The position numbers and the translations under genes were made by a program. A DNA stretch of 64,000 nt. Source: an uncultured Prevotellaceae bacterium. GTDB lineage: Bacteria > Bacteroidota > Bacteroidia > Bacteroidales > Bacteroidaceae. The first letter of the stretch is position 1. Each line of letters opens with the position of its first letter. Shown here in pieces: positions 1-7,935 of this stretch. The stretch spans positions 1 to 64,000 of the forward strand of contig ONKX01000003.1 of the NCBI GenBank assembly GCA_900318555.1, written 5' to 3'. The notes under the pieces are model-generated. The model was not told the DNA's origin. It was given only the letters and a program-made list of their open reading frames with translations, and did not search any database.

Positions 1-18
1 GGCTGTCTGTAATTCCAT
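1..18 (-). CDS. possible 5' end of a divergent gene cut by the window edge
   Basis: Reading leftward, an ATG at 18 opens a frame of six codons (M-E-L-Q-T-A) that leaves the window. It lies about 30 bp downstream of a leftward TACCTTTG box, a sensible leader length. Another ATG in a different frame (at 25) is also possible. Too little is visible to name a product. Confidence 0.25.
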
Positions 19-45
19 ATTTGCATATCTGTTAAAATGAATATG

Positions 46-53
46 CAAAGGTA
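46..53 (-). promoter_or_regulatory. Bacteroidetes -7 box (TACCTTTG) of a leftward gene
   Basis: TACCTTTG followed by C on the minus strand matches the Bacteroidetes TAnnTTTG -7 consensus. It points off the left edge of the window, divergent from xpt. Confidence 0.5.
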
Positions 54-104
54 CTGACTTCTCAGATACGAGTCAAGGCGTCAAAGCGGATACGCTTACA
101 GCAA

Positions 105-215
105 TTAGTGAGGGGTGAGTGTAGGGTGAGTGAGGGGCTAGAGGCACCCCTCACTCATCATGAGGCCTTTATATATTGGCATTCCTAACGATTTGAGTGG
201 GGGGTGAGGGGGTAA
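105..215. repeat. G-rich GTGAG repeats with a strong hairpin
   Basis: Several copies of GTGAGGG/GGTGAG-type words occur between 108 and 212. Part forms a perfect 10-bp stem (GAGTGAGGGG at 128-137 with CCCCTCACTC at 147-156). The hairpin has no T-tract for a rightward terminator. Its role is unknown. Confidence 0.5.
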
Positions 216-237
216 TCAGCAATTTTACATTGAGATA

Positions 238-269
238 TTTGTTTTGTCGGGAGGAAATGTGTAACTTTG
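238..269 (+). promoter_or_regulatory. promoter of xpt
   Basis: TTTGTTTTG (238-246) and TAACTTTG (262-269) fit the -33 and -7 elements of the Bacteroidetes housekeeping promoter. The -33 region continues as TTTGTTTTGTCG, and the same 12 bp recur before the bcp-like gene at 1677-1688. Confidence 0.75.
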
Positions 270-285
270 CCCCCAAAAAGCAGCG

Positions 286-870
286 ATGAACTACTTGGAA
301 GAGAAAATTATGCAGGATGGTGTTATCCTGCCGGGAAACGTTCTGAAAGTTGACAGTTTCTTAAACCATCAGGTTGACATAGAGGCAATGCGCTTTATGG
401 CGCAGGAGCTGCAGCGAAGGTTTGAGGGCGTCAAGATTACCAAGATTTTGACCATCGAGGCCAGCGGCATTGCCATTGCTACCATGCTGGCGCATTATCT
501 CCATGTACCTTTCGTCTTTGCCAAGAAGTGTCTGACCATCAACAGCATTGATGACAAATACGTATCACATGCATTCTCTTTCACAGAAAACCGGCGGCAC
601 TCGGTTTATGTGTCTAAACCATATCTCTCTCCTGCCGACCATGTGCTTGTAGTGGACGACTTTTTGGCAGAGAGTGAGGCAACGCATGCCCTGATTGACA
701 TCGTACGCCAGGCAGGAGCAACACTGGCAGGCATCGGTATAGCCATCGAGAAGGGCTACCAAAAAGGGGGACGCCTGTTGCGTGACGAGGGCTACCATGT
801 GGAGTCAATAGCCATCATCAAAGAGATGGATGTCAAGACGCAAACCATTAGGTTCATTGATCAAGGGTGA
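286..870 (+). CDS. xpt: xanthine phosphoribosyltransferase
   Basis: Cytoplasmic purine-salvage enzyme that transfers the phosphoribosyl group of PRPP to xanthine, giving XMP. At 194 aa it has the usual family length. The PRPP-binding loop is clear at residues 121-133 (LVVDDFLAESEAT), and the N-terminal MNYLEEKIMQDG and the segment IEASGIAIA near 58-65 are typical of Xpt. The start is 17 nt after a TAACTTTG -7 box. In many Firmicutes xpt is purine-riboswitch controlled; the short leader here leaves no room for one. It appears monocistronic, since the next gene is on the other strand 8 bp away. Confidence 0.95.
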   Translation: MNYLEEKIMQDGVILPGNVLKVDSFLNHQVDIEAMRFMAQELQRRFEGVKITKILTIEASGIAIATMLAHYLHVPFVFAKKCLTINSIDDKYVSHAFSFTENRRHSVYVSKPYLSPADHVLVVDDFLAESEATHALIDIVRQAGATLAGIGIAIEKGYQKGGRLLRDEGYHVESIAIIKEMDVKTQTIRFIDQG

Positions 871-878
871 AGTATATG

Positions 879-1520
879 TTAAGACTCCAAGTTATCAATA
901 TCCTTCATGCATTCCTCAAAGATAGCTTCTTGCTGGCTTTTTGACATATCAGACAGCGGCATGAAGGTGGTGAAGAAGCTGATGCCTACAGATGCTTTCC
1001 CATCTAAATATTCCTTTCCTGACAATTTGAAACAAAACCCATCTGGAACAAGGAATCCTTCTCCTGCAAACTCACCATATTTCTCGATATGCTTGTTGAT
1101 ACGCTCATCGACAGCCATAGGTTTCATCTCTGAGTTACGCGCCAGGAACCTCACGGCAACCTCATTGGCCGTCATCTCCGGCTGTTTCAGGAAACGTTCC
1201 TTATAACGCTGCAGGAAATGGCTGGTGAACACATGTATCGCAGGCGAACGCCAGTCAGTCCACTTGATGATGAACCGCTTGCTGCCGTCGAACAACACGC
1301 AGAGGTAGCCAGACAGGATAGGTCCGAACGGGTGTTCGCGATAGAAATAGATGATGTACTGGTTGTTGGATGAGGGAACCTTGTAGTCATACATCACATA
1401 GTTCTGAAAACTCATCCGTCTATTCATCTCCTTGACAGCCTTGGAGAGCAGGGCATCACGTTTCCAGTCTAGTTTCTTCATCTCTCCCATGAGCGTGTCA
1501 TAGACCTCATGGAGGTTCAT
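879..1520 (-). CDS. conserved hypothetical protein
   Basis: I do not recognise the family. From the Met at 1520 it is 213 aa, soluble in appearance, with no signal peptide or membrane segment. It is rich in aromatic and basic residues (for example HFLQRYKERFLKQPEM and MSFQNYVMYDYKVPSSNNQY). The open frame runs back to 1619, but a leftward TACCTTTG box at 1548-1541 ends only 5 nt before the ATG at 1535. The transcript would therefore start at or just past that codon, so the ATG at 1520 (MNLHEVYDTL) is preferred, leaving a very short leader. It is convergent with xpt. Confidence 0.75.
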   Translation of the reverse strand: MNLHEVYDTLMGEMKKLDWKRDALLSKAVKEMNRRMSFQNYVMYDYKVPSSNNQYIIYFYREHPFGPILSGYLCVLFDGSKRFIIKWTDWRSPAIHVFTSHFLQRYKERFLKQPEMTANEVAVRFLARNSEMKPMAVDERINKHIEKYGEFAGEGFLVPDGFCFKLSGKEYLDGKASVGISFFTTFMPLSDMSKSQQEAIFEECMKDIDNLES

Positions 1521-1540
1521 GTTTGCTACTATCATGGGTG

Positions 1541-1624
1541 CAAAGGTACGAATAAGCGAGCGAAATACCAAAAATATTTTGAGTATTCCCGAGCGGGAGT
1601 GCCTTCGAGCATAGCTCAAAGGTA
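1541..1624 (-). promoter_or_regulatory. promoter region with two TACCTTTG boxes and a shared 32-bp cassette
   Basis: Leftward TACCTTTG boxes lie at 1624-1617 and 1548-1541. The 32 bp ending in the proximal box, from TTTGGTATTT to TACCTTTG, differ at only two positions from 20473-20504 on the other strand. The stretch between the boxes carries CGAGC/GCTCG half-repeats that could fold. Confidence 0.6.
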
Positions 1625-1676
1625 CGGAGTTTTTGATAAATATCAGTCGTTGAAGTGGAGAAATTGCCTTAAGAAA

Positions 1677-1707
1677 TTTGTTTTGTCGACGGAAAGTTGT
1701 AACTTTG
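1677..1707 (+). promoter_or_regulatory. promoter of the bcp-like gene
   Basis: TTTGTTTTG (1677-1685) and TAACTTTG (1700-1707) are the -33 and -7 elements. The start codon follows 19 nt after the -7 box. Confidence 0.75.
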
Positions 1708-1726
1708 CAGCATTATCTAACAGATC

Positions 1727-2185
1727 ATGACTATGAACATTGGAGACAAGGCGCCCGAGATTCTGGGCAAAGACGAACAGGGACGGGACATCCGTCTGAG
1801 TGATTACAAGGGACGAAAGCTGGTGCTGTATTTCTATCCGAAGGACAATACCAGTGGCTGTACGGCTGAGGCTTGCAGCCTGAGAGACCATTATGGCGAA
1901 CTGCAAGGTGCGGGCTACGAAGTGGTAGGCGTCAGCAAAGACTCGGCCGCTTCTCACGTGAAGTTCAAGGAGAAGCACGAACTGCCTTTTCCCTTGATTG
2001 CCGACGTCGACAAGACGCTGTTGCAGGCGATGGGTGCCTGGGGCGAGAAGGTGATGTACGGCAAGAAGACCGAGGGCACCATCCGCACCACCTTTATTAT
2101 AAATGAGGAGGGCATCATCGAGCAGATCTTTGCCGGCAAGCAGGTGAAGACCAAAGAGCATGCCGAGCAGATTCTGAATAAATAG
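1727..2185 (+). CDS. bcp: thioredoxin-dependent thiol peroxidase (Bcp/PrxQ peroxiredoxin)
   Basis: Cytoplasmic peroxiredoxin that reduces hydrogen peroxide and organic hydroperoxides using thioredoxin. The 152-aa length is normal. The active-site segment YPKDNTSGCTAEAC gives the peroxidatic Cys45 and the resolving Cys50, the 5-residue spacing of atypical two-cysteine PrxQ enzymes. The start is at 1727 (MTMNIGDKAP); the second Met at 1733 is equally close to the family N-terminus. It is followed 41 bp later by an MscS channel on the same strand with no clear promoter between them, so the two may be cotranscribed. Confidence 0.95.
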   Translation: MTMNIGDKAPEILGKDEQGRDIRLSDYKGRKLVLYFYPKDNTSGCTAEACSLRDHYGELQGAGYEVVGVSKDSAASHVKFKEKHELPFPLIADVDKTLLQAMGAWGEKVMYGKKTEGTIRTTFIINEEGIIEQIFAGKQVKTKEHAEQILNK

Positions 2186-2226
2186 TGCCGTAGATGAATG
2201 GGGTCGATCAAAGTTTACAATAGATA

Positions 2227-3336
2227 ATGGATAAGATTCAGTTATGGGTTCGGCAGGTGGTGGAGGCCTGCGGTTTGGAGGGAGACGGCGTGGCGTATGT
2301 CAGTCATGCGGTGCTAGTCATACTGGCTATATTGCTGGCTGTGGTGGCGGGGCTACTGTGTCAGAAGATACTGGTGCCTATCGTACTGCGACTGACGAAG
2401 AAGACGGAGGCGAAGTGGGACGACGTCATCTTCAATCGCAAGGTGCTGATGACGGCGTGCAGCATTGTACCGGCGATTGTTATCTGGATGCTGTTGCCCT
2501 GGACGTTTTACGATTTCCCGACGGTCCGTGAAGTACTGACCCGTCTCACAGCCATTTATATCACTGTAATGGCCGTGCGCACGCTGATTGTATTTGCCGA
2601 CTCTTTCAAATTGCTTGAAGACGGGCCTCGGACGGCGCATCAGCAGTATCTTTATTCCATCTGTGGCGTCTTGAAGATCATCGTAGTCTTCATTGCTGTC
2701 ATCGTAATCATCGCCATCATCATCAACAAAGATCCCACGACGTTGTTTGCCGGACTTGGTGCGGCTTCAGCTATCCTGATGCTGGCCTTTCAGGATACTA
2801 TCAAAGGGCTGGTGGCAGGCATCCGTCTGACCAACAATGATATGATTCACATCGGCGATTGGGTGACCGTGCCTTCTGCTGGTGCCAACGGAAGGGTAGA
2901 GGAGATTAGTCTGACGACGGTGAAGATACGCAACTTCGACAATACCATCATCACCGTCACGCCACAGACGCTGGTTGACGGCTCGTTCCAGAATTGGCTG
3001 GGCATGGAACAACGTGAGGGTCGCAAACAGGTTAGGAAGGTTTATTTCGATTTCCGTTCGCTCACTGTGGGTGACGACGGGGTGGCCAATATCACCAAGT
3101 TCCGCCATCATATCGAGCAATGGCTTCGCGACAATCCGAAGGTGATTGGTGAGAAGAATCCGCTTGTGCGTCAGGCGGAGGCGGCACAGGCAGGCTGCTG
3201 TGTGGAGTTTATCTTCTGGTTGCGCTCACAGGCGGCTATCGACTATGAGCACGATACCAGCGATATCATGGAGTATATCTATGCGAGTTGTGCCGACTAT
3301 GGTCTGCGCATCTATCAGCAGTTCCCAGAGCAATGA
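2227..3336 (+). CDS. MscS-family small-conductance mechanosensitive channel
   Basis: Inner-membrane channel that releases solutes when the membrane is stretched on hypo-osmotic shock. The 369-aa protein has about four N-terminal hydrophobic segments (near residues 29-49, 78-98, 108-128 and 143-168). These lead into the Gly/Ala-rich pore helix (LFAGLGAASAILMLAFQDTIKGLVAG). The MscS beta domain follows (HIGDWVTVPSAGANGRVEEI, then TTVKIRNFDNTIITVTPQTLV), then a cytoplasmic C-terminal domain. The two extra helices before the MscS core place it in the longer YbdG-like class. It probably shares the upstream peroxidase promoter. Confidence 0.9.
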   Translation: MDKIQLWVRQVVEACGLEGDGVAYVSHAVLVILAILLAVVAGLLCQKILVPIVLRLTKKTEAKWDDVIFNRKVLMTACSIVPAIVIWMLLPWTFYDFPTVREVLTRLTAIYITVMAVRTLIVFADSFKLLEDGPRTAHQQYLYSICGVLKIIVVFIAVIVIIAIIINKDPTTLFAGLGAASAILMLAFQDTIKGLVAGIRLTNNDMIHIGDWVTVPSAGANGRVEEISLTTVKIRNFDNTIITVTPQTLVDGSFQNWLGMEQREGRKQVRKVYFDFRSLTVGDDGVANITKFRHHIEQWLRDNPKVIGEKNPLVRQAEAAQAGCCVEFIFWLRSQAAIDYEHDTSDIMEYIYASCADYGLRIYQQFPEQ

Positions 3337-3391
3337 TTCGACAGTTTTGTAATAGGATAATTGAAAGAAAGATAAAAAAAAGAAGAAAAGC

Positions 3392-3423
3392 GTGTAGTTT
3401 TTCGTAAACGTGCTGCGTCTAAT
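3392..3423 (+). promoter_or_regulatory. possible ECF-sigma-type promoter of the sigma factor gene
   Basis: GTGTAGTTTTT (from 3392) and CGTCTAAT (3416-3423), about 15 bp apart, resemble the -35/-10 pair of autoregulated ECF sigma factors (-10 CGTCTAA). No TAnnTTTG box is seen before the gene. This assignment is from memory of ECF consensus sequences. Confidence 0.4.
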
Positions 3424-3428
3424 GGGTG

Positions 3429-3500
3429 AAAGATACGATTAAGCGAGCGGTTTCGCAAATGTATTTGCAGAAATCCGAGCGTGAGTATTTTCGACGAAAG
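3429..3500. repeat. degenerate copy of the CGAGCG promoter-associated element
   Basis: On the minus strand this region reads GCTCGCTTAATCGTATCTTTC, a decayed form of the cassette ending at 1541 and at 20504. It is followed by small inverted repeats (GCAAATGTATTTGC at 3454-3467). It points away from the sigma-factor gene. Confidence 0.4.
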
Positions 3501-3526
3501 TCAAAGATTCAAAAAACAGAACGACA

Positions 3527-4009
3527 ATGACAACATTAGAAAGACAGTTTGCGCAAACCGTAGCGGAACAAAAGAGCACCATCTACACCGTGTGCTACAT
3601 GTTCTCGCAGGATGCCGACGAAGTGAACGACCTGTTCCAGGAGGTACTAGTCAATCTTTGGAAAGGTTTCGAGAGCTTCGAGCATCGCAGTGACATCAAG
3701 ACGTGGATTTATCGCGTCGCCCTGAACACCTGTATATCGATTGACAGGAAAAAGAAGCGACGCCAATCCGAAGTCCGGCTGACAATGGACATCAACCTCT
3801 TTGAAGACCGCGACGAGGACACGCGCCAAGTGGACATGCTCCACAAGCGCATCTCCAAGCTCCAACCCTTCGACCGTGCGATTGTCCTGCTCTGGCTCGA
3901 GAACCTATCGTACGAGGAAATCGGACAGATTGTCGGCATCACTGCCAAAAACGTCAGCGTACGTCTGTTTAGAATCAGAGAACGGTTAAAGAACATGTCT
4001 AACGATTAA
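3527..4009 (+). CDS. sigma-70 family RNA polymerase sigma factor (ECF-like)
   Basis: Alternative sigma factor of 160 aa. Region 2 spans about residues 10-75 (MFSQDADEVNDLFQEVLVNL, then IKTWIYRVALNTCISIDRKK). Region 4 spans about 105-158 (KLQPFDRAIVLLWLENLSYE, then the recognition helix GITAKNVSVRLFRIRERLK). Region 3 is missing, as usual for ECF factors. It lies 13 bp before a four-helix membrane protein that may modulate it. The upstream sequence has an ECF-type promoter candidate instead of a TAnnTTTG box, which suggests autoregulation. The regulon cannot be told from the window. Confidence 0.92.
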   Translation: MTTLERQFAQTVAEQKSTIYTVCYMFSQDADEVNDLFQEVLVNLWKGFESFEHRSDIKTWIYRVALNTCISIDRKKKRRQSEVRLTMDINLFEDRDEDTRQVDMLHKRISKLQPFDRAIVLLWLENLSYEEIGQIVGITAKNVSVRLFRIRERLKNMSND

Positions 4010-4022
4010 ACAACTCCCCATT

Positions 4023-4613
4023 ATGAACAACAATGATTTCGATTTTGAGAACATGCGTCAGCAGATGACTACGCTCAAGAATAAGCTGAACAAACAGGAG
4101 ATAGTGAACGACCGCCTGATTCGCCACTCAATGAAGAACACCGCAGGCAACATCAGTCGCAGATACTACTTCATCATGGCCGTTTGCCTGCTGATGATCC
4201 CCTACAGCTACTGGGCATTCGTGAAGTTGAACGGCTTCTCCATTCCATTCTGGATTTTTACCTGCATCGTCATGCTAGTCAGCTTTGGAGGCACTTTCTA
4301 TAACAGCAGGAAACTGAGCGATTCAAACATGATGACCAACAATCTCGTGGATGTCCGTCGCCGTATGGCCTCTGCCAAGAAGTTCGATGCCAACTGGCTC
4401 CTCATTGGCATCCCTATGGCTATCGTCTTTCTTGGCTGGTTTATGTACGAGTCTTATCAGCTTCATCCAGATGCTTTCTTCAACGGCCTCTTTTGGGCAG
4501 GATGTATCGGTGGCGTTATTGGAGCCATCTGGGGATTCTCACTCCACTTCAAGACCCAGCGCCAGTATCAGGACATCATCGACCAGATAGAAGACCTGAC
4601 AACAGAGGATTAA
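4023..4613 (+). CDS. four-helix membrane protein paired with the sigma factor
   Basis: Unknown 196-aa inner-membrane protein. The N-terminal ~45 residues are charged and probably cytoplasmic (DFENMRQQMTTLKNKLNKQE, possibly a short coiled coil). Hydrophobic segments lie near 48-68, 74-91, 126-143 and 153-173, and the short tail is acidic (DIIDQIEDLTTED). The position right after an ECF-like sigma gene, with a 13-bp gap, is that of an anti-sigma factor. No zinc-binding ZAS motif or FecR domain is present, so that role is inference from context only. It ends 5 bp from the convergent GH43 gene. Confidence 0.85.
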   Translation: MNNNDFDFENMRQQMTTLKNKLNKQEIVNDRLIRHSMKNTAGNISRRYYFIMAVCLLMIPYSYWAFVKLNGFSIPFWIFTCIVMLVSFGGTFYNSRKLSDSNMMTNNLVDVRRRMASAKKFDANWLLIGIPMAIVFLGWFMYESYQLHPDAFFNGLFWAGCIGGVIGAIWGFSLHFKTQRQYQDIIDQIEDLTTED

Positions 4614-4618
4614 CGTCC

Positions 4619-7054
4619 TTATTGAGTGACAGTCTTTTTTCCGTTGATGATGTAAATGCCAGGTTTCAGTTTGGTGGCTGATGGGAGTTGTCTGCCCTGT
4701 AGGTCATAGATGGTTCCTGGCATTTTTTCTCTGTCTGCCGATATGTTCTCTACGGCTGTTGGTGAGTAATCGTCGTTGTTGGTCAGATAGACGTCCTCTA
4801 CCTTGATGTCCTTATTGCCCATACCCCAGAATGCCACAATGCGGATGTTCTTCGTGTCAAGTTTCTGGCCTTTCTTATTACCGTCGCTGGTATATTTGGC
4901 CGTATTTAAGTTAACCACTATCTGTTTTTTCGAGCCAAAGTCTGCAGTGGAGTGACATGGTGACCAGATACTGTTTTCTGTAAAGATGTTCAGGTGGGAA
5001 TCGCTACTGGTGGCAGCCAGTTTGATGACGAGATACTTGTAGTCGGACATGTCTGCGCCATTAGCATACTCCCAACCCATCTGTCCGTACTGGCTAGGAC
5101 GGAAAGTATGTGTCTCCTCCGTATATTTTCCGTTGCCATAGAAGTCGGTTTTGATGTATTGGGCACTGAAGGGGAAGAAAGTGGAGCGCACGTTGAAGGC
5201 TGTCTCGAACTTCTGCCCCACGGGGTCCGTATAGATGGCATTGACCTGCGTCTGATCTTCTTTCAGACCATAAAGGCGTCCTTGCGCTATCTTGATACAG
5301 CCTCTGTTGCTGATGTCATAGCTGGTCTGCGATGCCACATTTTCTGTACGTCCATCGCGGAAGGTGGCCGTCAGTGGAAGTGTGCCGCTATTACCAATCA
5401 TCACCTCCATATTCTCAGATGGCAGTTCTATCTTCTCGACAGCAAGCATATCCTCCGGATAGGCAGGAACGGTTGTCGGGTCGTCGTCAGCCTCGTCAAA
5501 GCTGTCTTCTGTCGAAATCCAGTCGAAGTCAGCATAGCCACGTTCTTCATTCTCCTTCGTGGCATAGCAGAACAGACCAAAGCGGGCTCCTACAAACACG
5601 GTGAGATTGAAGCTTAGCGTAGTTTGCTCACCCAACGCACCGTATTTTTTGTTATCAAGCGAATAGTAGAACTTCGTCTTGCTATCGCTATAGTTCATGG
5701 TAGCACGCAGATAGACCACATCCTTTATCTCTAACTCTTTTGTCGTTTCTTTCGGTGTAAAACCATCGTTCGTTCTCAGTTGGTCTTGACGCCAAACAAA
5801 ACGGCACTTGCCATCCTTCTTTTCTACAGCGATATAGGCGTAGGGGTCTTGGAATACGCAGATGCCAGCACGGTCGCCTTCTTGCAGATGGCTGACATCG
5901 ATACGTATCGTACCTTTCGATGTTTTGTTGGTATAGGCATAGATGCGCTGGGTAAGCATGTTACGTGCCTGCGTCAGTTTGTCAACAGGTGCACCAGTCT
6001 TCAGTCGCAACCATCCTGGACGCTCGAAGAGTGACCATGCACCATTGTCGGGTGTGTGGTTCCATTCCCACTGCAACCCCAACGGATAGCTACGGAAACT
6101 GTCAGTAGTAGGTAGAACGGTAATAGGATAGGTCGCTCCCACATTGGGTTTCGTATAGGTGGTATATGGCTTACCATTATTGCCTACGATGGGCCAACCG
6201 TCTACCCACGTCACAGGCTGCAGGTTAGGCATACGGCCCATAGCACCCTTGTCTTCCTGCATTATGGTCCACCACTCATTGCCGTCGGGTGTATCGATAA
6301 GTGAGCCCTGGTGGATGGTGTTCACCTTTCCGTCGATGTATTTCTCTAACAACATCTTTTCCTCATTATACGGGCCGAAGACGTTCTTCGAACGGAACGC
6401 AACCTGTCCTGACGGCCAACCGCCGTAGGTGGCATAGATGTAGTAGTAGTCACCAATCTTATAGAAATGACAGCCCTCCAGTCCACTTCCTTCCTTGCTG
6501 ATAACGCGTTTCTCTTTGATGAAGTTGAAGTCCTCGTCAAGCTCACATACCGCAATGTTGCCATTACCGCAGGCCACATATACCTTGCCGTTGTCGAACA
6601 ACATGCCAGGGTCGTAATAGCCGCGCGAGATGGTCTTCTTTTCCCACTCGCCCTCAGGGTCGCTGGCTGAGAGTACAAAGGCGCCTGCGTCGTTACAGTT
6701 CAGCAGGATGTAGAACTTACCATTATGATACTTCATGGAACACGCCCACATACCTTTGGCATAGGCATCCTGCCCATTGATGAGCGAATAGTTCTCCTTA
6801 TCGCAAAGATCAGCAAGGGGCTGTGCACAGTATTCCCAGTTCACGAGGTCTTTCGACTTCACGATAGTGGCACCCGGCAGCAGACACATGGTGGTGCTAA
6901 CCATATAATAGGTATCACCCACACGAATCACATCTGGGTCGGGGATATCAGCAAAGACAACAGGATTCTTATACTTTCCATTACCTTGGTCGCCTTGCGC
7001 CCATGCTACGACAGTTATCAAAAGAACTGTCCCTACGAGAAAGAGTCTTTTCAT
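4619..7054 (-). CDS. secreted GH43 glycosidase (xylosidase/arabinofuranosidase type)
   Basis: Secreted hemicellulase of 811 aa. The signal peptide ends near residue 20 (VVAWAQ|G). The five-bladed GH43 catalytic domain fills about 25-310: base Asp39 in IPDPDVIRV, an Asp in GYYDPGMLFDN and the acid Glu in SGLEGCHFYK. A concanavalin-like C-terminal GH43 domain covers about 330-530. Then come an Ig-like Big_2 stretch (VEKIELPSENMEVMIGNS), a probable carbohydrate-binding module, and the C-terminal tail IYDLQGRQ...PGIYIINGKK, a Prevotella sorting-type end. It lies 5 bp after a second, broken GH43 gene and is probably cotranscribed with it. The exact substrate (xylan or arabinan side chains) is not decidable here. 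Confidence 0.92.
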   Translation of the reverse strand: MKRLFLVGTVLLITVVAWAQGDQGNGKYKNPVVFADIPDPDVIRVGDTYYMVSTTMCLLPGATIVKSKDLVNWEYCAQPLADLCDKENYSLINGQDAYAKGMWACSMKYHNGKFYILLNCNDAGAFVLSASDPEGEWEKKTISRGYYDPGMLFDNGKVYVACGNGNIAVCELDEDFNFIKEKRVISKEGSGLEGCHFYKIGDYYYIYATYGGWPSGQVAFRSKNVFGPYNEEKMLLEKYIDGKVNTIHQGSLIDTPDGNEWWTIMQEDKGAMGRMPNLQPVTWVDGWPIVGNNGKPYTTYTKPNVGATYPITVLPTTDSFRSYPLGLQWEWNHTPDNGAWSLFERPGWLRLKTGAPVDKLTQARNMLTQRIYAYTNKTSKGTIRIDVSHLQEGDRAGICVFQDPYAYIAVEKKDGKCRFVWRQDQLRTNDGFTPKETTKELEIKDVVYLRATMNYSDSKTKFYYSLDNKKYGALGEQTTLSFNLTVFVGARFGLFCYATKENEERGYADFDWISTEDSFDEADDDPTTVPAYPEDMLAVEKIELPSENMEVMIGNSGTLPLTATFRDGRTENVASQTSYDISNRGCIKIAQGRLYGLKEDQTQVNAIYTDPVGQKFETAFNVRSTFFPFSAQYIKTDFYGNGKYTEETHTFRPSQYGQMGWEYANGADMSDYKYLVIKLAATSSDSHLNIFTENSIWSPCHSTADFGSKKQIVVNLNTAKYTSDGNKKGQKLDTKNIRIVAFWGMGNKDIKVEDVYLTNNDDYSPTAVENISADREKMPGTIYDLQGRQLPSATKLKPGIYIINGKKTVTQ

Positions 7055-7059
7055 ATCAA

Positions 7060-7862
7060 TTACCTTATTACTTTTTTACCATTAATGATGTGGATGGAAT
7101 GGCCGTTATTTGCACCGTTTGTCTGACGTCCCTGCAAGTCGTAAACGTTTTGGTTGGTACTCCACCAGCCGCATACTCCAGATAATATTTCCCGTTGCGC
7201 TTGTAAAGCCATGATGCTTCCTCAAAGTTCGGGTCACCGTTGGCGTTCTTATGTGGTCCGAAGGCCGTCTCGTTCTTGACATTCACAGAAACCTCACTGC
7301 CTGTGAATGATGTCATGTTCTTATTTAGCTTTACATACCACAGGTTATTGTTGCCATAATAAAGGTATGCTTGATCGTTGTCGTCAATGAATACCGTGGG
7401 GTCAATCTTGAACCATCCTTTAACCAAAGGTTTATTGATGGGGTCTTTATAAGGACCGGCAGGGTTGTCGGCCACAGCCACACCAATGCCAGGGTAAGCC
7501 TCGCCCTTAATGGTTGCCGTTACGTACCAATACCACTTGCCGTTACGCTCGATACACTGGCTAGCCCAGCAGTCGTTGTCCTGTTTGGCCCAAGAGGAAA
7601 AAGTGGCTGACGTCAGAGGAGTTCCGCGATAGGTCCAGTTCACCATATCGACAGTGCTATAGAGCAACCAATCCTTCATGGTGAAATAGTTGTTCAGGGT
7701 CTCGTCCTCGTCGTGGTCAACGAAGAGATAGAGCGTATCCCCATGCACGTAAGGAGCCGGGTCTGGTGTATAACGGTCACATATAATCGGATTCTGAGCT
7801 ACAAGAGACGTTGAGTAAAAGCAGGCCAAAACGACCCCAATGAATAGCGATAGTTTTTTCAT
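7060..7862 (-). pseudogene. GH43 arabinoxylan-type hydrolase with internal deletion and frameshift
   Basis: The signal peptide and first part of a GH43 enzyme are intact: CDRYTPDPAPYVHGDTLYLF, DPTVFIDDNDQAYLYYG and EASWLYKRNGKYYLEYAAGG, carrying all three catalytic acidic residues. The frame then ends at 7068 after 264 aa with an unrelated tail. In another frame, from about 7163 down to the TAA at 7062-7060, the sequence reads S-T-N-Q-N-V-Y-D-L-Q-G-R-Q-T...HIINGKKVIR, the sorting-type C-terminus seen on the next gene. So most of the second half of the gene is missing and the ends are joined out of frame near 7155-7163. A shortened 264-aa protein could still be made. An assembly collapse is the alternative. 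Confidence 0.8.
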
Positions 7863-7879
7863 TTTCTTTTTTTTGTCTG

Positions 7880-7916
7880 CAAAGATACGAAATATTCGAA
7901 TAATTTATTACCTTTG
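7880..7916. promoter_or_regulatory. divergent promoters for the GH43 pair and murQ
   Basis: A leftward TATCTTTG (7887-7880) serves the GH43 genes and a rightward TACCTTTG (7909-7916) serves murQ. The two -7 boxes are only 21 bp apart, so each promoter's -33 region overlaps the other unit. Confidence 0.75.
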
Positions 7917-7935
7917 CAGCCAAAAATAAAGAGAA

